NCBI RefSeq assembly: GCF_000332115.1
Contig: NC_020156.1
Span: 1,116,001 to 1,180,000 of the forward strand
Length of the DNA stretch: 64,000 bases
Direction: 5' to 3'
From: Nonlabens dokdonensis DSW-6
GTDB taxonomy: Bacteria > Bacteroidota > Bacteroidia > Flavobacteriales > Flavobacteriaceae
The notes under the pieces are model-generated. The model saw only the letters and a program-made list of their open reading frames with translations. It searched no databases and was not told the origin of the DNA. Of the stretch, positions 43,858-52,712 are shown one piece after another. Made by a program: the position numbers and the translations under genes. Position 1 is the stretch's first letter; the number at the start of each line of letters is the position of its first letter.

Positions 43858-44885
43858 TATGAATCAAAAAGTCCTCCTAAGTTATTTTGTTTAATTTTTC
43901 CAAGATGCTGATAGGCTAATTCTGTCACTTCTCTACCGCGAGGTGTGCGCATAATAAATCCTTGTTGGATCAGAAAAGGTTCGTAAACTTCTTCAATAGT
44001 TTCGGCGCTTTCGGACACTGCAGTGGCGATAGTCGTCAAGCCTACAGGACCACCTTTAAATTTATCAATGATGGTGGATAGGATCTTATTGTCCATTTCA
44101 TCAAGCCCATTTGCATCTACATGTAGCGCTTTCAAGGAATATTTTGCTATATATAAATCTATATGTCCATTTCCTTTTATCTGAGCAAAATCACGTACTC
44201 GTCTCAATAGAGCATTTGCTATACGAGGTGTTCCTCGACTACGACCAGCAATCTCAATCGCAGCATCATGATCTATAGGTACATTAAGTATCTCAGCACT
44301 ACGAGTAACAATAGTAGAAAGTAACTCTGTAGAATAATATTGTAATCTCGATTGAATTCCAAATCTTGCTCGCATAGGAGCAGTAAGTAAACCTGATCTG
44401 GTGGTTGCACCTATCAAAGTAAAAGGTGCTAGATTGATTTGAACTGTTCTTGCATTGGGACCAGTTTCAATCATAATATCTATCTTAAAATCTTCCATTG
44501 CAGAGTAAAGGTACTCTTCCACAATAGGACTCAATCTATGAATTTCATCTATGAAAAGAACGTCTCTTTCATCAAGATTTGTTAGCAATCCTGCAAGATC
44601 GCCTGGTTTATCCAGTACTGGGCCAGATGTTACTTTGATAGAAACACCTAATTCGTTTGCGAGTATATGAGCAAGTGTGGTTTTACCCAATCCTGGAGGT
44701 CCATGAAAAAGTGCGTGGTCTAGAGAATCTTCTCTCTGATTTGCTGCTTCCACAAAAATCTTCAAGTTTTCCAATACTTGATCTTGTCCTGCAAAATCAT
44801 CAAATGATAAAGGACGCAAAGCTCTATCTACATCATGCTCTTCATTTGAAAAATGGTTTCCGTTAGGGTCAAGATTTTCATTCAT
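43857..44885 (-). CDS. ruvB: Holliday junction helicase RuvB
   Basis: Hexameric AAA+ motor that drives branch migration with RuvA; 342 residues. [11 protein letters not shown], the Walker [11 protein letters not shown] (62-71), the Walker [10 protein letters not shown], the arginine-finger region [18 protein letters not shown] and a C-terminal winged helix ([16 protein letters not shown]) are complete. It is separated from ruvA, and is cotranscribed with a P450 gene downstream. A minus-strand TATATTTG ends four bases before the ATG, raising the possibility of a leaderless transcript. Confidence 0.96.
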   Translation of the reverse strand: MNENLDPNGNHFSNEEHDVDRALRPLSFDDFAGQDQVLENLKIFVEAANQREDSLDHALFHGPPGLGKTTLAHILANELGVSIKVTSGPVLDKPGDLAGLLTNLDERDVLFIDEIHRLSPIVEEYLYSAMEDFKIDIMIETGPNARTVQINLAPFTLIGATTRSGLLTAPMRARFGIQSRLQYYSTELLSTIVTRSAEILNVPIDHDAAIEIAGRSRGTPRIANALLRRVRDFAQIKGNGHIDLYIAKYSLKALHVDANGLDEMDNKILSTIIDKFKGGPVGLTTIATAVSESAETIEEVYEPFLIQQGFIMRTPRGREVTELAYQHLGKIKQNNLGGLFDS

Positions 44886-44889
44886 ATTC

Positions 44890-44897
44890 CAAATATA
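44890..44897 (-). promoter_or_regulatory. Candidate -7 promoter element of ruvB
   Basis: TATATTTG on the minus strand, only four bases from the ruvB start codon. If used, transcription would begin at or beside the ATG. Confidence 0.45.
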
Positions 44898-44973
44898 CTA
44901 CTCATTGTGCAGCCTAAGAGTTTAGCAGCATAATAATTATCCTGCATTATTTGTTAAAAGATGTTTTAGGTTC

Positions 44974-44989
44974 CGCTTTCGCGAAAGCG
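44974..44989. repeat. Dispersed palindrome, copy 12 (intergenic)
   Basis: Perfect copy in the divergent gap, 89 bases upstream of the ruvB start and 79 bases upstream of the peroxiredoxin-like gene. Confidence 0.95.
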
Positions 44990-45067
44990 GAATAACAATA
45001 GCTTAACTACATTTAAGTTAGACTTATGAATAAATAGACTTCACTTTCGTATTTTAAAATAAAAATT

Positions 45068-45574
45068 ATGAAACCAAGACAGAAAGCACCCAACTTAGAG
45101 CTCAATTTGATCAACGACACGCAATGGTCATTACACAAACAGGAGGCAGATTCCTTTACTTTATTGATATTTTATCGAGGCTTACATTGTCCGGTATGTA
45201 AAAAGCAATTAGAATCTGTAAAAAATCATTTAGCCGATCTAACTGAAAGAGGCATTCATGTTATAGGAATAAGCATGGATACAGAAAAGAGGGCTAAAAA
45301 GGCTGGAGAAGAATGGGACATAGATGAGTTACCGATAGGTTATGAATTGAGCAGAGAAAAAGCAGAAGAATGGGGACTATATTTCTCTGAAGGAATTAGT
45401 GACAAAGAACCAGAGTTATTTTCAGAACCAGGGATGTTTCTAGTGAATGCAGACGATACATTATATTTTTCTTCAATTCAAACGATGCCATTTGCCAGGC
45501 CTAGTATAGAAGATGTGATTAAGGCGGTAGACTTTATTAAAGATAAAGATTATCCTGCACGAGGAGAAGCATAG
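45068..45574 (+). CDS. Peroxiredoxin-like (AhpC/TSA family) protein
   Basis: A 168-residue thioredoxin-fold protein. FYRGLHCPVCKKQL holds a CxxC pair (Cys41, Cys44), and VIGISMDTEKRAKKAGEEW and EPGMFLVNADDTLYF are typical of the peroxiredoxin-like subgroup of AhpC/TSA. The CxxC suggests a thiol oxidoreductase or atypical peroxiredoxin. It is a cytoplasmic protein (no signal peptide) and a single gene, ending at a strong terminator. Confidence 0.85.
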   Translation: MKPRQKAPNLELNLINDTQWSLHKQEADSFTLLIFYRGLHCPVCKKQLESVKNHLADLTERGIHVIGISMDTEKRAKKAGEEWDIDELPIGYELSREKAEEWGLYFSEGISDKEPELFSEPGMFLVNADDTLYFSSIQTMPFARPSIEDVIKAVDFIKDKDYPARGEA

Positions 45575-45590
45575 ATAAAAATAGTAACAC

Positions 45591-45625
45591 AAAAAATGCC
45601 GCTAATCGTATTAGCGGCATTTTTT
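45591..45625. terminator. Bidirectional terminator between the peroxiredoxin-like gene and the coxA end
   Basis: A long stem, AAAAAATGCCGCTAA (45591-45605) with TTAGCGGCATTTTTT-type arm (from 45611), loop TCGTA. It ends both the plus-strand gene and the respiratory operon. Confidence 0.9.
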
Positions 45626-45643
45626 ATATATGATTAATGAATA

Positions 45644-47464
45644 CTAGTGATTCAATTCTTCTTCTCCATCCTGAAGAGGTATATGCTGTGGAGCATAATC
45701 TTGCCCTGCAATTACATATTCACCATCTTCGTTTACTTTACTATAATCATAAGGCCATCTGTAAACTGAAGGAATAGGTCCATCCCAGTTACCGTGAATG
45801 TGTTTATCACCAGTTGTCCATTCTAACGTATTAGATTTCCATGGATTTGCAGGAGCTTTCTTCCCGTAGAAAATAGACTTTACAAAATTATAAACAAAGA
45901 ACAACTGAGCCAAGGCTGTTGCAATAGCAAAGTATGTAATCAATTTATTAGTATCTGCAAGATCATCAAAATATGGGAAGTTCGTATTGGTATAATAACG
46001 TCTAGGTAAACCAGCCATACCTACGAAGTGCATTGGGAAAAATACTCCATAAGCACCGATTGCAGTTAACCAGAAATGTACATAACCTAAATTCTTATTC
46101 ATCATACGATTAAACATCTTAGGGAACCAGTGGTACACACCAGCAAACAGTCCATATAGAGCAGATATACCCATTACCAAGTGAAAGTGAGCAACAACAA
46201 AGTACGTATCATGTACATTGATGTCCAAAGTACTATCACCTAAAATGATACCTGTTAAACCACCTGTAATAAATGTCGATACGAGACCGATGGAAAAGAG
46301 CATTCCAGGATTCATCTGTAGGTTACCTTTCCATAATGTGGTTATATAGTTAAATGCTTTTACCGCTGATGGAATCGCAATTAATAATGTAGTAAATGTA
46401 AATACAGATCCTAAGAATGGATTCATACCTGAAATAAACATGTGGTGACCCCATACAATAGTCGATAAGAAAGCAATTGCTAATATCGATGCAATCATCG
46501 CACGATAACCAAAAATAGGTTTACGTGAATTAGTTGCTATAACTTCAGAAGTAATACCTAATGCTGGAAGTAATACAATATAAACTTCTGGGTGACCTAA
46601 GAACCAAAATAGGTGCTCAAATAATACGGGAGAACCACCTTGGTGAGCTAACACTTCACCTTTAATGTAAATGTCTGACAAGAAAAATGAGGTTCCAAAA
46701 CTACGATCCATTATTAAAAGAAGCGCAGCCGATAATAAAACTGGAAATGAAACCACACCAATAATTGCAGTAACGAAGAAAGCCCAGATAGTCAAAGGCA
46801 ATCTAGTCATAGACATACCTTTAGTTCTTAAGTTGATTACCGTAACGATATAGTTAAGAGAACCTAATAGAGACGAAGCAATAAATATGGCCATAGAAAC
46901 TAACCATAAGGTCATACCTAATCCAGATCCACCCATCGCTTCAGGTAAAGCACTTAATGGAGGATAAATGGTCCACCCAGCAGCAGCTGGTCCTAACTCA
47001 ACAAATAAAGATCCAATCATTATTGCAGCTGAGATAAAGAATAACCAATAAGAAACCATATTAAGGAATCCTGAGGCCATATCTCGAGCACCAATTTGTA
47101 AAGGAATCAAAAAGTTAGAAAAAGTACCACTCAACCCAGCTGTTAATACAAAGAAAACCATAATAGTACCATGAATGGTAACTAAGGCTAAATACATATT
47201 AGGATCCATAACTCCGTCTGGAGCCCATTTCCCTAATAGGGCTTCAAAAATCAAATTCGGCTCTCCAGGGTTAGCCAACTGCATTCTCATAAGCACTGAC
47301 ATAGCAATGCCTATAGCACCCATTATAAGACCAGTAATAAGATATTGCTTAGCAATCATCTTATGATCTTGAGAGAAAATATATTTAGTTACGAAAGTTT
47401 CTTTATGATGGTGGTGTTCCTCATCATGTCCGTGATCTGCAGTAACAGAGATAGCTTGTCCCAT
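45644..47464 (-). CDS. coxA: Cytochrome c oxidase subunit I
   Basis: The haem-copper oxidase core subunit, 606 residues with about 12 membrane helices. The haem- and copper-binding region is seen in WFLGHPEVYIVLLPALG (CuB and crosslink Tyr region), WGHHMFISGMNP, and HDTYFVVAHFHLVMG (haem a3 and a ligands). It is last in the actABCDEF-coxB-coxA operon and follows coxB by 4 bases. Subunit III and IV genes are not present in this window. Confidence 0.95.
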   Translation of the reverse strand: MGQAISVTADHGHDEEHHHHKETFVTKYIFSQDHKMIAKQYLITGLIMGAIGIAMSVLMRMQLANPGEPNLIFEALLGKWAPDGVMDPNMYLALVTIHGTIMVFFVLTAGLSGTFSNFLIPLQIGARDMASGFLNMVSYWLFFISAAIMIGSLFVELGPAAAGWTIYPPLSALPEAMGGSGLGMTLWLVSMAIFIASSLLGSLNYIVTVINLRTKGMSMTRLPLTIWAFFVTAIIGVVSFPVLLSAALLLIMDRSFGTSFFLSDIYIKGEVLAHQGGSPVLFEHLFWFLGHPEVYIVLLPALGITSEVIATNSRKPIFGYRAMIASILAIAFLSTIVWGHHMFISGMNPFLGSVFTFTTLLIAIPSAVKAFNYITTLWKGNLQMNPGMLFSIGLVSTFITGGLTGIILGDSTLDINVHDTYFVVAHFHLVMGISALYGLFAGVYHWFPKMFNRMMNKNLGYVHFWLTAIGAYGVFFPMHFVGMAGLPRRYYTNTNFPYFDDLADTNKLITYFAIATALAQLFFVYNFVKSIFYGKKAPANPWKSNTLEWTTGDKHIHGNWDGPIPSVYRWPYDYSKVNEDGEYVIAGQDYAPQHIPLQDGEEELNH

Positions 47465-47468
47465 AATT

Positions 47469-48545
47469 CTAATTTTCAGCGTTAGCTAAAGTTGTTTCAA
47501 ATGTTGTTTGTGTTTCTAACCACTTGTTGTAGTCTTCTTCACTTTCTACCACAATTTTCATTTGCATATTGTAGTGAGAAGCTCCACATATTTTATTACA
47601 AAGAAGATAGTATTCAAATTCATATGGATCTAAAGCCACATCTCCGCTTTCAACTAGCTCCTCACTTTTTTGTCGTCGTATTTCATTAATCTTACGAACT
47701 TTTTCAGTCATAAATTCAGTTGACTTGTAATCCTCTGAGGTTACGGTAGGTGTGAACTTAAATTGTGTCACCATTCCAGGCACAACATTCATTTGCGCTC
47801 TAAAATGAGGCATATAAGCAGAGTGAAGAACGTCCTGACTTCTAAATTTAAACAAGACCGGTCGATTAACAGGAAGATGCAGTTCAGTGCCTACCATATC
47901 ATCCATTCCGTCTGCATCCGTAGGATCTATACCTAATTGATTAACACCTTCAATAAATCGAACATTAGCGTCACCTAAGGTATTATCTGCACCACTGTAA
48001 CGAACTTTCCACCCAAACTGGTACGCATAAACCTCTACAATTAATGGATCATCATCTGTATTGGCATCCATTATATCATTCCATGAGAAAAGTCCCCATA
48101 GAATCAAACCAGCCAAAACCACAACAGGTATTGCCGTCCAGATAAATTCAAGTCGATCATTATCTGCATAAAACAATGCTTTTTGACCTTTACGACCATG
48201 ATATTTGTAAGAAAAATAATGTAACAAACCTTGCGTCAAAACTTGAACAATCATGATTACTACTGTAGTAAGTAACAGTAGATCGTCATACTCACCACCG
48301 TGCGCAGATGCCGCATCTGGTAAGAAATAATCGTTGTAGGCTATGAAACAATAGATCATTAAAATATAAAGACCTATACCGAAGATCAACATATACTGAC
48401 CTTGTCTTTTGTTGTCTCCATCGTTAGCTACTTCAACAGCATCGGTATCAGGCTCTGGAGCCTTACCTAGAGATACTATTTTAGAAATTTGCCAAATTGA
48501 AATTGCAAATAAAGCTGCTATAAATATGATTAGAAATGCTGTCAT
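47469..48545 (-). CDS. coxB: Cytochrome c oxidase subunit II
   Basis: Carries the CuA centre that accepts electrons from cytochrome c; 358 residues, longer than the simplest forms. The N-terminus has membrane helices (LIIFIAALFAISIWQI, then two more), and the soluble domain ends in LLCNKICGASHYNMQMKI, whose Cys-x3-Cys-x3-His-x2-Met pattern is the CuA site. An N-terminal extra helix and an acidic spacer (EPDTDAVEVANDGD) are typical of the Bacteroidota variant. It is coupled with coxA. Confidence 0.94.
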   Translation of the reverse strand: MTAFLIIFIAALFAISIWQISKIVSLGKAPEPDTDAVEVANDGDNKRQGQYMLIFGIGLYILMIYCFIAYNDYFLPDAASAHGGEYDDLLLLTTVVIMIVQVLTQGLLHYFSYKYHGRKGQKALFYADNDRLEFIWTAIPVVVLAGLILWGLFSWNDIMDANTDDDPLIVEVYAYQFGWKVRYSGADNTLGDANVRFIEGVNQLGIDPTDADGMDDMVGTELHLPVNRPVLFKFRSQDVLHSAYMPHFRAQMNVVPGMVTQFKFTPTVTSEDYKSTEFMTEKVRKINEIRRQKSEELVESGDVALDPYEFEYYLLCNKICGASHYNMQMKIVVESEEDYNKWLETQTTFETTLANAEN

Positions 48546-48567
48546 TACAGATGTTTTCTATTAAATT

Positions 48568-49956
48568 TTAATAATGAAAATGTTTACTCTCTCCTAAATA
48601 AGGATCTCCTTTAGCAAGTAATGGCGCTTTTGATATTGTATTGAATACGTACAATATAAATAACCCTGCAAAGAATAAGAATGCTCCTATTTCTGGGAAA
48701 CCTATGAACCAAGACTCTCCTACAGTTGCTGGCATTACCATTACATAAATATCGAGATAATGTCCTAATATTATGAATAAACCTGCCGTTACAACAAACC
48801 AGTTAACTCTCTTAAAATCTGAGTTCATTAGAATCAATAATGGGAAAAGGAAATTAATCGCCACCATACCAAAGAATAATATATTATAGTCTTCGATACG
48901 AGTTACAAAATAAGTAACCTCTTCTGGTATGTTAGAATACCAGATCAACATAAACTGTGAGAACCATAAGTACGTCCAAAATATACTAACTCCAAACATA
49001 AACTTTGCTAAATCATGAATATGTGAATCATTCACAAACTCTAAATATCCTTTTGATTTAAGGAAAATCGTTATCAATGCAATAGTCGTAATTCCTGACA
49101 CAAACATACTAGCAAACACATACCATCCAAATAAAGTTGAAAACCAGTGAGGATCAAAACTCATGATCCAGTCCCATGACATGATAGACTCCGTAACTAT
49201 GAAAAACACTAGAAACATTGCGCTGTGCTTAAAACCTTTTTTATACCAAGCTATGTCTCCATCTTTAGCCTCATCCTGTTTCAAACCAAATTTTCTAATA
49301 TTCCAACGGTAAAGGTTCCAACCTACTAAAAATGCTCCAGCCCTGAATAACCAAAAAGGGACATTTAAATAGCCAACTTTACCAGCAACAATAGCATCAT
49401 AATTTTCGTGTCCAACAACATCTATACCTTCTTCCATCCAGACAAATAAATGATTGATATGGAAACCTGATAATAGCAAAAGAACAAACATTATAATTCC
49501 ACCAGGAAGTATGTAGCTGCTGATACCTTCCATTACTCTAAATAACACCGGAGACCATCCCGCTTGTGCAGCTTTTTGAACCGCATGAAAAGCAAGAGTT
49601 CCTAAACCTATCATGAAAAAGAAAAATGCAGCTACATAAACTGCCGCCCAAGGCTTATTTGATAGCTGGTGATACACATGCTCTGCATGCTCATCTTCAT
49701 GACTTGTTGCATGACCTTCTGAATGATGATCTGACGTAGTTGCATGTCCAGAAACCGCGTGATCATCAACTGCTGAGCTATGATTATCCTCTACCGCACC
49801 ATGACCACCGCCATGAGCTGCTGCTTCAGTCGCAAGCATTTCCTTAACTTCCTCTTCAGAACCTGGCATTTGCCAAAAACCTACCGCAGTTAATACCGCT
49901 CCGAAAATCATCAGAGCGAAAGCGACAATTTTTAATTTGCTAGTTACCTTATACAT
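48568..49956 (-). CDS. actF: Alternative complex III subunit ActF
   Basis: A 462-residue membrane protein with about ten helices, a NrfD-related quinone-side subunit of alternative complex III (quinol:cytochrome c oxidoreductase). Assigned from its place after ActE and before coxB and from the helix pattern (AAVYVAAFFFFMIGLGTLAFH, then FFFIVTESIMSWDWIMSFDPHW split across two helices). A histidine-rich periplasmic or cytoplasmic loop (about residues 48-95, HGGGHGAVEDNHSS onward) is unusual and could bind metal. Confidence 0.87.
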   Translation of the reverse strand: MYKVTSKLKIVAFALMIFGAVLTAVGFWQMPGSEEEVKEMLATEAAAHGGGHGAVEDNHSSAVDDHAVSGHATTSDHHSEGHATSHEDEHAEHVYHQLSNKPWAAVYVAAFFFFMIGLGTLAFHAVQKAAQAGWSPVLFRVMEGISSYILPGGIIMFVLLLLSGFHINHLFVWMEEGIDVVGHENYDAIVAGKVGYLNVPFWLFRAGAFLVGWNLYRWNIRKFGLKQDEAKDGDIAWYKKGFKHSAMFLVFFIVTESIMSWDWIMSFDPHWFSTLFGWYVFASMFVSGITTIALITIFLKSKGYLEFVNDSHIHDLAKFMFGVSIFWTYLWFSQFMLIWYSNIPEEVTYFVTRIEDYNILFFGMVAINFLFPLLILMNSDFKRVNWFVVTAGLFIILGHYLDIYVMVMPATVGESWFIGFPEIGAFLFFAGLFILYVFNTISKAPLLAKGDPYLGESKHFHY

Positions 49957-49977
49957 AAATAAAATATCTTCTATGGC

Positions 49978-50700
49978 TTAATTGCCATCTGTTGTTGGTT
50001 CATTTTCTGTAGAATCAGCATCTGTTTGATGTGATTCACTGTTGTGGTCATCTTCTGATGTATGATCCATGCTGTCATTGTGATCTACATTAGAATTCAT
50101 AGCATGTGCTGTTTCATATTCACGAGCAGGCTCACCTTTAAGTTCACGAGTCAAAGCGTCCACGTGATGAGCAATTTGCCATCTCTCCTCTTCGGAAGTT
50201 TGTGAAGCATAAGAACCCATGTAGTTGATTCCGTAATACATTACGTGATAGATAGAACCTTGAGTAATTTCTCTAGCATCATAACTTGGTACACCGAGGA
50301 TCTTTTCCGTCTTCATTAAATGACCTTGACCATTACCTTTATTACCATGACAAATAGCACAATAAATATTATACAATGCTTCACCATTAGTTAGGTTTTC
50401 TTCGGTATAAGGAAGTGGATTTTGCAAGTTCGCTTTCGCGGAAGCGTAACCTTCATTATTATCCTCATAATCGTAAGGTAACCATCCTCTTGAAACCGAT
50501 CCTTCAACTGGCTTTTGAGCCTCTACGTTATCAGGAAATATATCACCTTCTTGGTAGGTTTCATATCCTACAGATTCATACATATTAGGAAAATACTGTA
50601 CACTTCTATTTGAAGCGGTATCTGCCGTATTATCCGAACCACAAGAAACTAAAAGTACTGTGGCAAATGTGTATAAGAACAATTTAAAATATCTTCTCAT
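49978..50700 (-). CDS. actE: Alternative complex III cytochrome c subunit ActE
   Basis: A 240-residue lipidated monohaem cytochrome. MRRYFKLFLYTFATVLLVSC is a lipoprotein signal (Cys20), and NIYCAICHGNKGNGQG carries CxxCH (Cys114, Cys117, His118). The acidic, His-rich tail (NSNVDHNDSMDHTSEDDHN and on) is of unknown role. Residues 86-90 (ASAKA) are encoded by a one-mismatch copy of the dispersed palindrome. It is preceded by actD with a one-base overlap. Confidence 0.9.
   Translation of the reverse strand: MRRYFKLFLYTFATVLLVSCGSDNTADTASNRSVQYFPNMYESVGYETYQEGDIFPDNVEAQKPVEGSVSRGWLPYDYEDNNEGYASAKANLQNPLPYTEENLTNGEALYNIYCAICHGNKGNGQGHLMKTEKILGVPSYDAREITQGSIYHVMYYGINYMGSYASQTSEEERWQIAHHVDALTRELKGEPAREYETAHAMNSNVDHNDSMDHTSEDDHNSESHQTDADSTENEPTTDGN
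50431..50446. repeat. Dispersed palindrome, copy 13 (inside actE, one mismatch)
   Basis: CGCTTTCGCGGAAGCG, a single change in the right arm. In frame it encodes Ala-Ser-Ala-Lys-Ala, as if a Phe codon had become Ser. Confidence 0.85.
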
Positions 50701-51233
50701 TAGTGTTCTTCTTTGTCAATTAATTTGATTTCTACTGCACCAGTATCATAAAGAAACTTAGTCGCTTCATCGATATCAGCTCCATGAGTATCTACTTCCA
50801 TTAAAAAGTGATCATCTGTAGTACGCACATCAGGGTTTTCGGCTTTTTTAAATGGCCATAATCTACTCCTCATATAGAAAGTAATAACCATCAAGTGAGC
50901 TGCAAAAAATACGGTAAGCTCAAACATAATAGGTACAAAAGCCGGCATGTTTTCTAAATAAGAAAAACTAGGCTTACCACCTATATCCTGAGGCCAATCC
51001 TCAATCATAATGTAATTCATCATAGCAGTTGCAACACAAAGACCAACTATTCCATAAAGGAACGCGTTGATGGCAAGACGAGTGTCTGCAATTCCCATAG
51101 CTTTTTCAAGACCGTGTACTGGAAATGGCGTAAATACCTCTTCTATATGATAGCGCTTTTCTCTAACTTGTTTCACTGCACTTAGCAAAACATCATCATC
51201 AGTATAAAAAGCATGTATAATTTTTGTTGACAT
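50700..51233 (-). CDS. actD: Alternative complex III subunit ActD
   Basis: A 177-residue DUF3341 membrane protein with two transmembrane helices in the middle (LYGIVGLCVATAMMNYIMI and the VPIMFELTVFFAAHLMVI segment). The N-terminal VLSAVKQVREKRYHIEEVFTPFPVHGL (split as KQVREKRYHIEEV and FTPFPVHGLEKAMG) is the DUF3341 signature, and ActD occupies this place in known alternative complex III operons. It overlaps actE by one base. Confidence 0.9.
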   Translation of the reverse strand: MSTKIIHAFYTDDDVLLSAVKQVREKRYHIEEVFTPFPVHGLEKAMGIADTRLAINAFLYGIVGLCVATAMMNYIMIEDWPQDIGGKPSFSYLENMPAFVPIMFELTVFFAAHLMVITFYMRSRLWPFKKAENPDVRTTDDHFLMEVDTHGADIDEATKFLYDTGAVEIKLIDKEEH

Positions 51234-51245
51234 AATATCTAAGTT

Positions 51246-52685
51246 CTACTCGTTAGGGTGTGCAATAGGATCTCCAGATGAAGCTCCAGCAGCGTTAGAC
51301 GTCATCTTATCCTCTCTCAATTTCTTGTACTTACTTCCACTAGTCTTTAAGATAGACTTCACTTCTGCCTGAGCAATTACAGGGAAAGTTCTAGAATATA
51401 ATAAGAATAATACAAAGAAGAAACCTATCGTACCGATGAAAATTCCAATGTCAACAAAAGTAGGTGAAAACATTGTCCATGAAGATGGAAGGTAATCTCT
51501 ATGTAAAGATGTTACAATAATTACAAAACGCTCAAACCACATTCCGATATTTACTACAATCGAAATTGCAAAAGAGAACATGATACTAGTTCTAAGTTTT
51601 TTGAACCACATAAATTGTGGTGAGAAAACATTACAGGTCATCATCGCCCAGTAAGCCCACCAATAAGGTCCAGTAGCACGATTTAAAAATGCATATTGTT
51701 CATATTCTACTCCAGAATACCAAGCTACAAAAAGCTCTGTGATATAAGCCACACCAACTATGGAACCTGTAATCATGATTACGATATTCATCAGCTCAAT
51801 ATGCTGAATAGTAATATAGTTTTCAAGACTCACAACCTTTCTCATAATAATAAGAAGCGTGTTTACCATCGCAAAACCAGAGAAGATTGCTCCTGCTACG
51901 AAATAAGGAGGGAAAATCGTCGTATGCCATCCCGGAATAACAGAAGTTGCAAAGTCAAAGGATACAATCGTGTGTACAGAAAGTACTAACGGTGTTGCTA
52001 GTCCTGCAAGAACCAAGGAAACCTCTTCAAAACGTTGCCAGTCCTTTGCGCGACCAGACCATCCAAAAGATAAAATACCGTAAATCTTCTTGTTAAATGG
52101 AGTTATAGCTCTATCACGTATCATGGCAAAATCTGGAAGCAAACCAGTCCACCAGAATACTAATGAAACCGATAGGTAAGTCGAAATTGCAAATACGTCC
52201 CAGAGTAATGGTGAGTTAAAGTTAACCCACAAAGAACCAAACTGATTAGGAATAGGCAAAACCCAGTAAGCTAACCAAGGACGTCCCATGTGAATAATAG
52301 GGAATAAACCTGCTTGAATAACCGAGAAAATAGTCATCGCCTCTGCAGAACGGTTGATCGCCATTCTCCATTTTTGACGGAATAATAACAGTACTGCAGA
52401 AATTAATGTTCCTGCGTGACCAATACCTACCCACCAAACAAAGTTTGTAATATCCCAAGCCCATCCAATGGTTTTGTTCAATCCCCAAACTCCGATACCA
52501 GTCGAAATTGTATATGTAATACATCCTAATCCATAAAGAAAGGCAATAAGGGCGATTGTAAACACAATCCACCATTGCTTATTTGCAACACCTTCTACTG
52601 GCGCTACAATGTCTCTTGTTACATCAGAATATGTTTTATCTCCAGTAACGAGAGGTCTTCTTATGGACGCTTCATAATGAGCCAT
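51246..52685 (-). CDS. actC: Alternative complex III subunit ActC (NrfD-like)
   Basis: A 479-residue NrfD/PsrC-family membrane subunit, the quinol-oxidising side of alternative complex III. About ten helices; GIGHAGTLISAVLLLFRQKWR and HMGRPWLAYWVLPIPNQFGSLW (each longer match shortened here) are typical of the group, as is FYTISTGIGVWGLNKT-like start CITYTISTGIGVWGLN. It follows actB and precedes actD at 12 bases. Confidence 0.92.
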   Translation of the reverse strand: MAHYEASIRRPLVTGDKTYSDVTRDIVAPVEGVANKQWWIVFTIALIAFLYGLGCITYTISTGIGVWGLNKTIGWAWDITNFVWWVGIGHAGTLISAVLLLFRQKWRMAINRSAEAMTIFSVIQAGLFPIIHMGRPWLAYWVLPIPNQFGSLWVNFNSPLLWDVFAISTYLSVSLVFWWTGLLPDFAMIRDRAITPFNKKIYGILSFGWSGRAKDWQRFEEVSLVLAGLATPLVLSVHTIVSFDFATSVIPGWHTTIFPPYFVAGAIFSGFAMVNTLLIIMRKVVSLENYITIQHIELMNIVIMITGSIVGVAYITELFVAWYSGVEYEQYAFLNRATGPYWWAYWAMMTCNVFSPQFMWFKKLRTSIMFSFAISIVVNIGMWFERFVIIVTSLHRDYLPSSWTMFSPTFVDIGIFIGTIGFFFVLFLLYSRTFPVIAQAEVKSILKTSGSKYKKLREDKMTSNAAGASSGDPIAHPNE

Positions 52686-52712
52686 AATGTCTTGATTAGT
52701 TTTCCTTGTTAA

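Noticed and set aside
49914..49926. GAGCGAAAGCGAC near the actF start, resembling one arm of the palindrome
   Set aside because: Only one arm matches; the other half is absent, so it was not counted as a copy.
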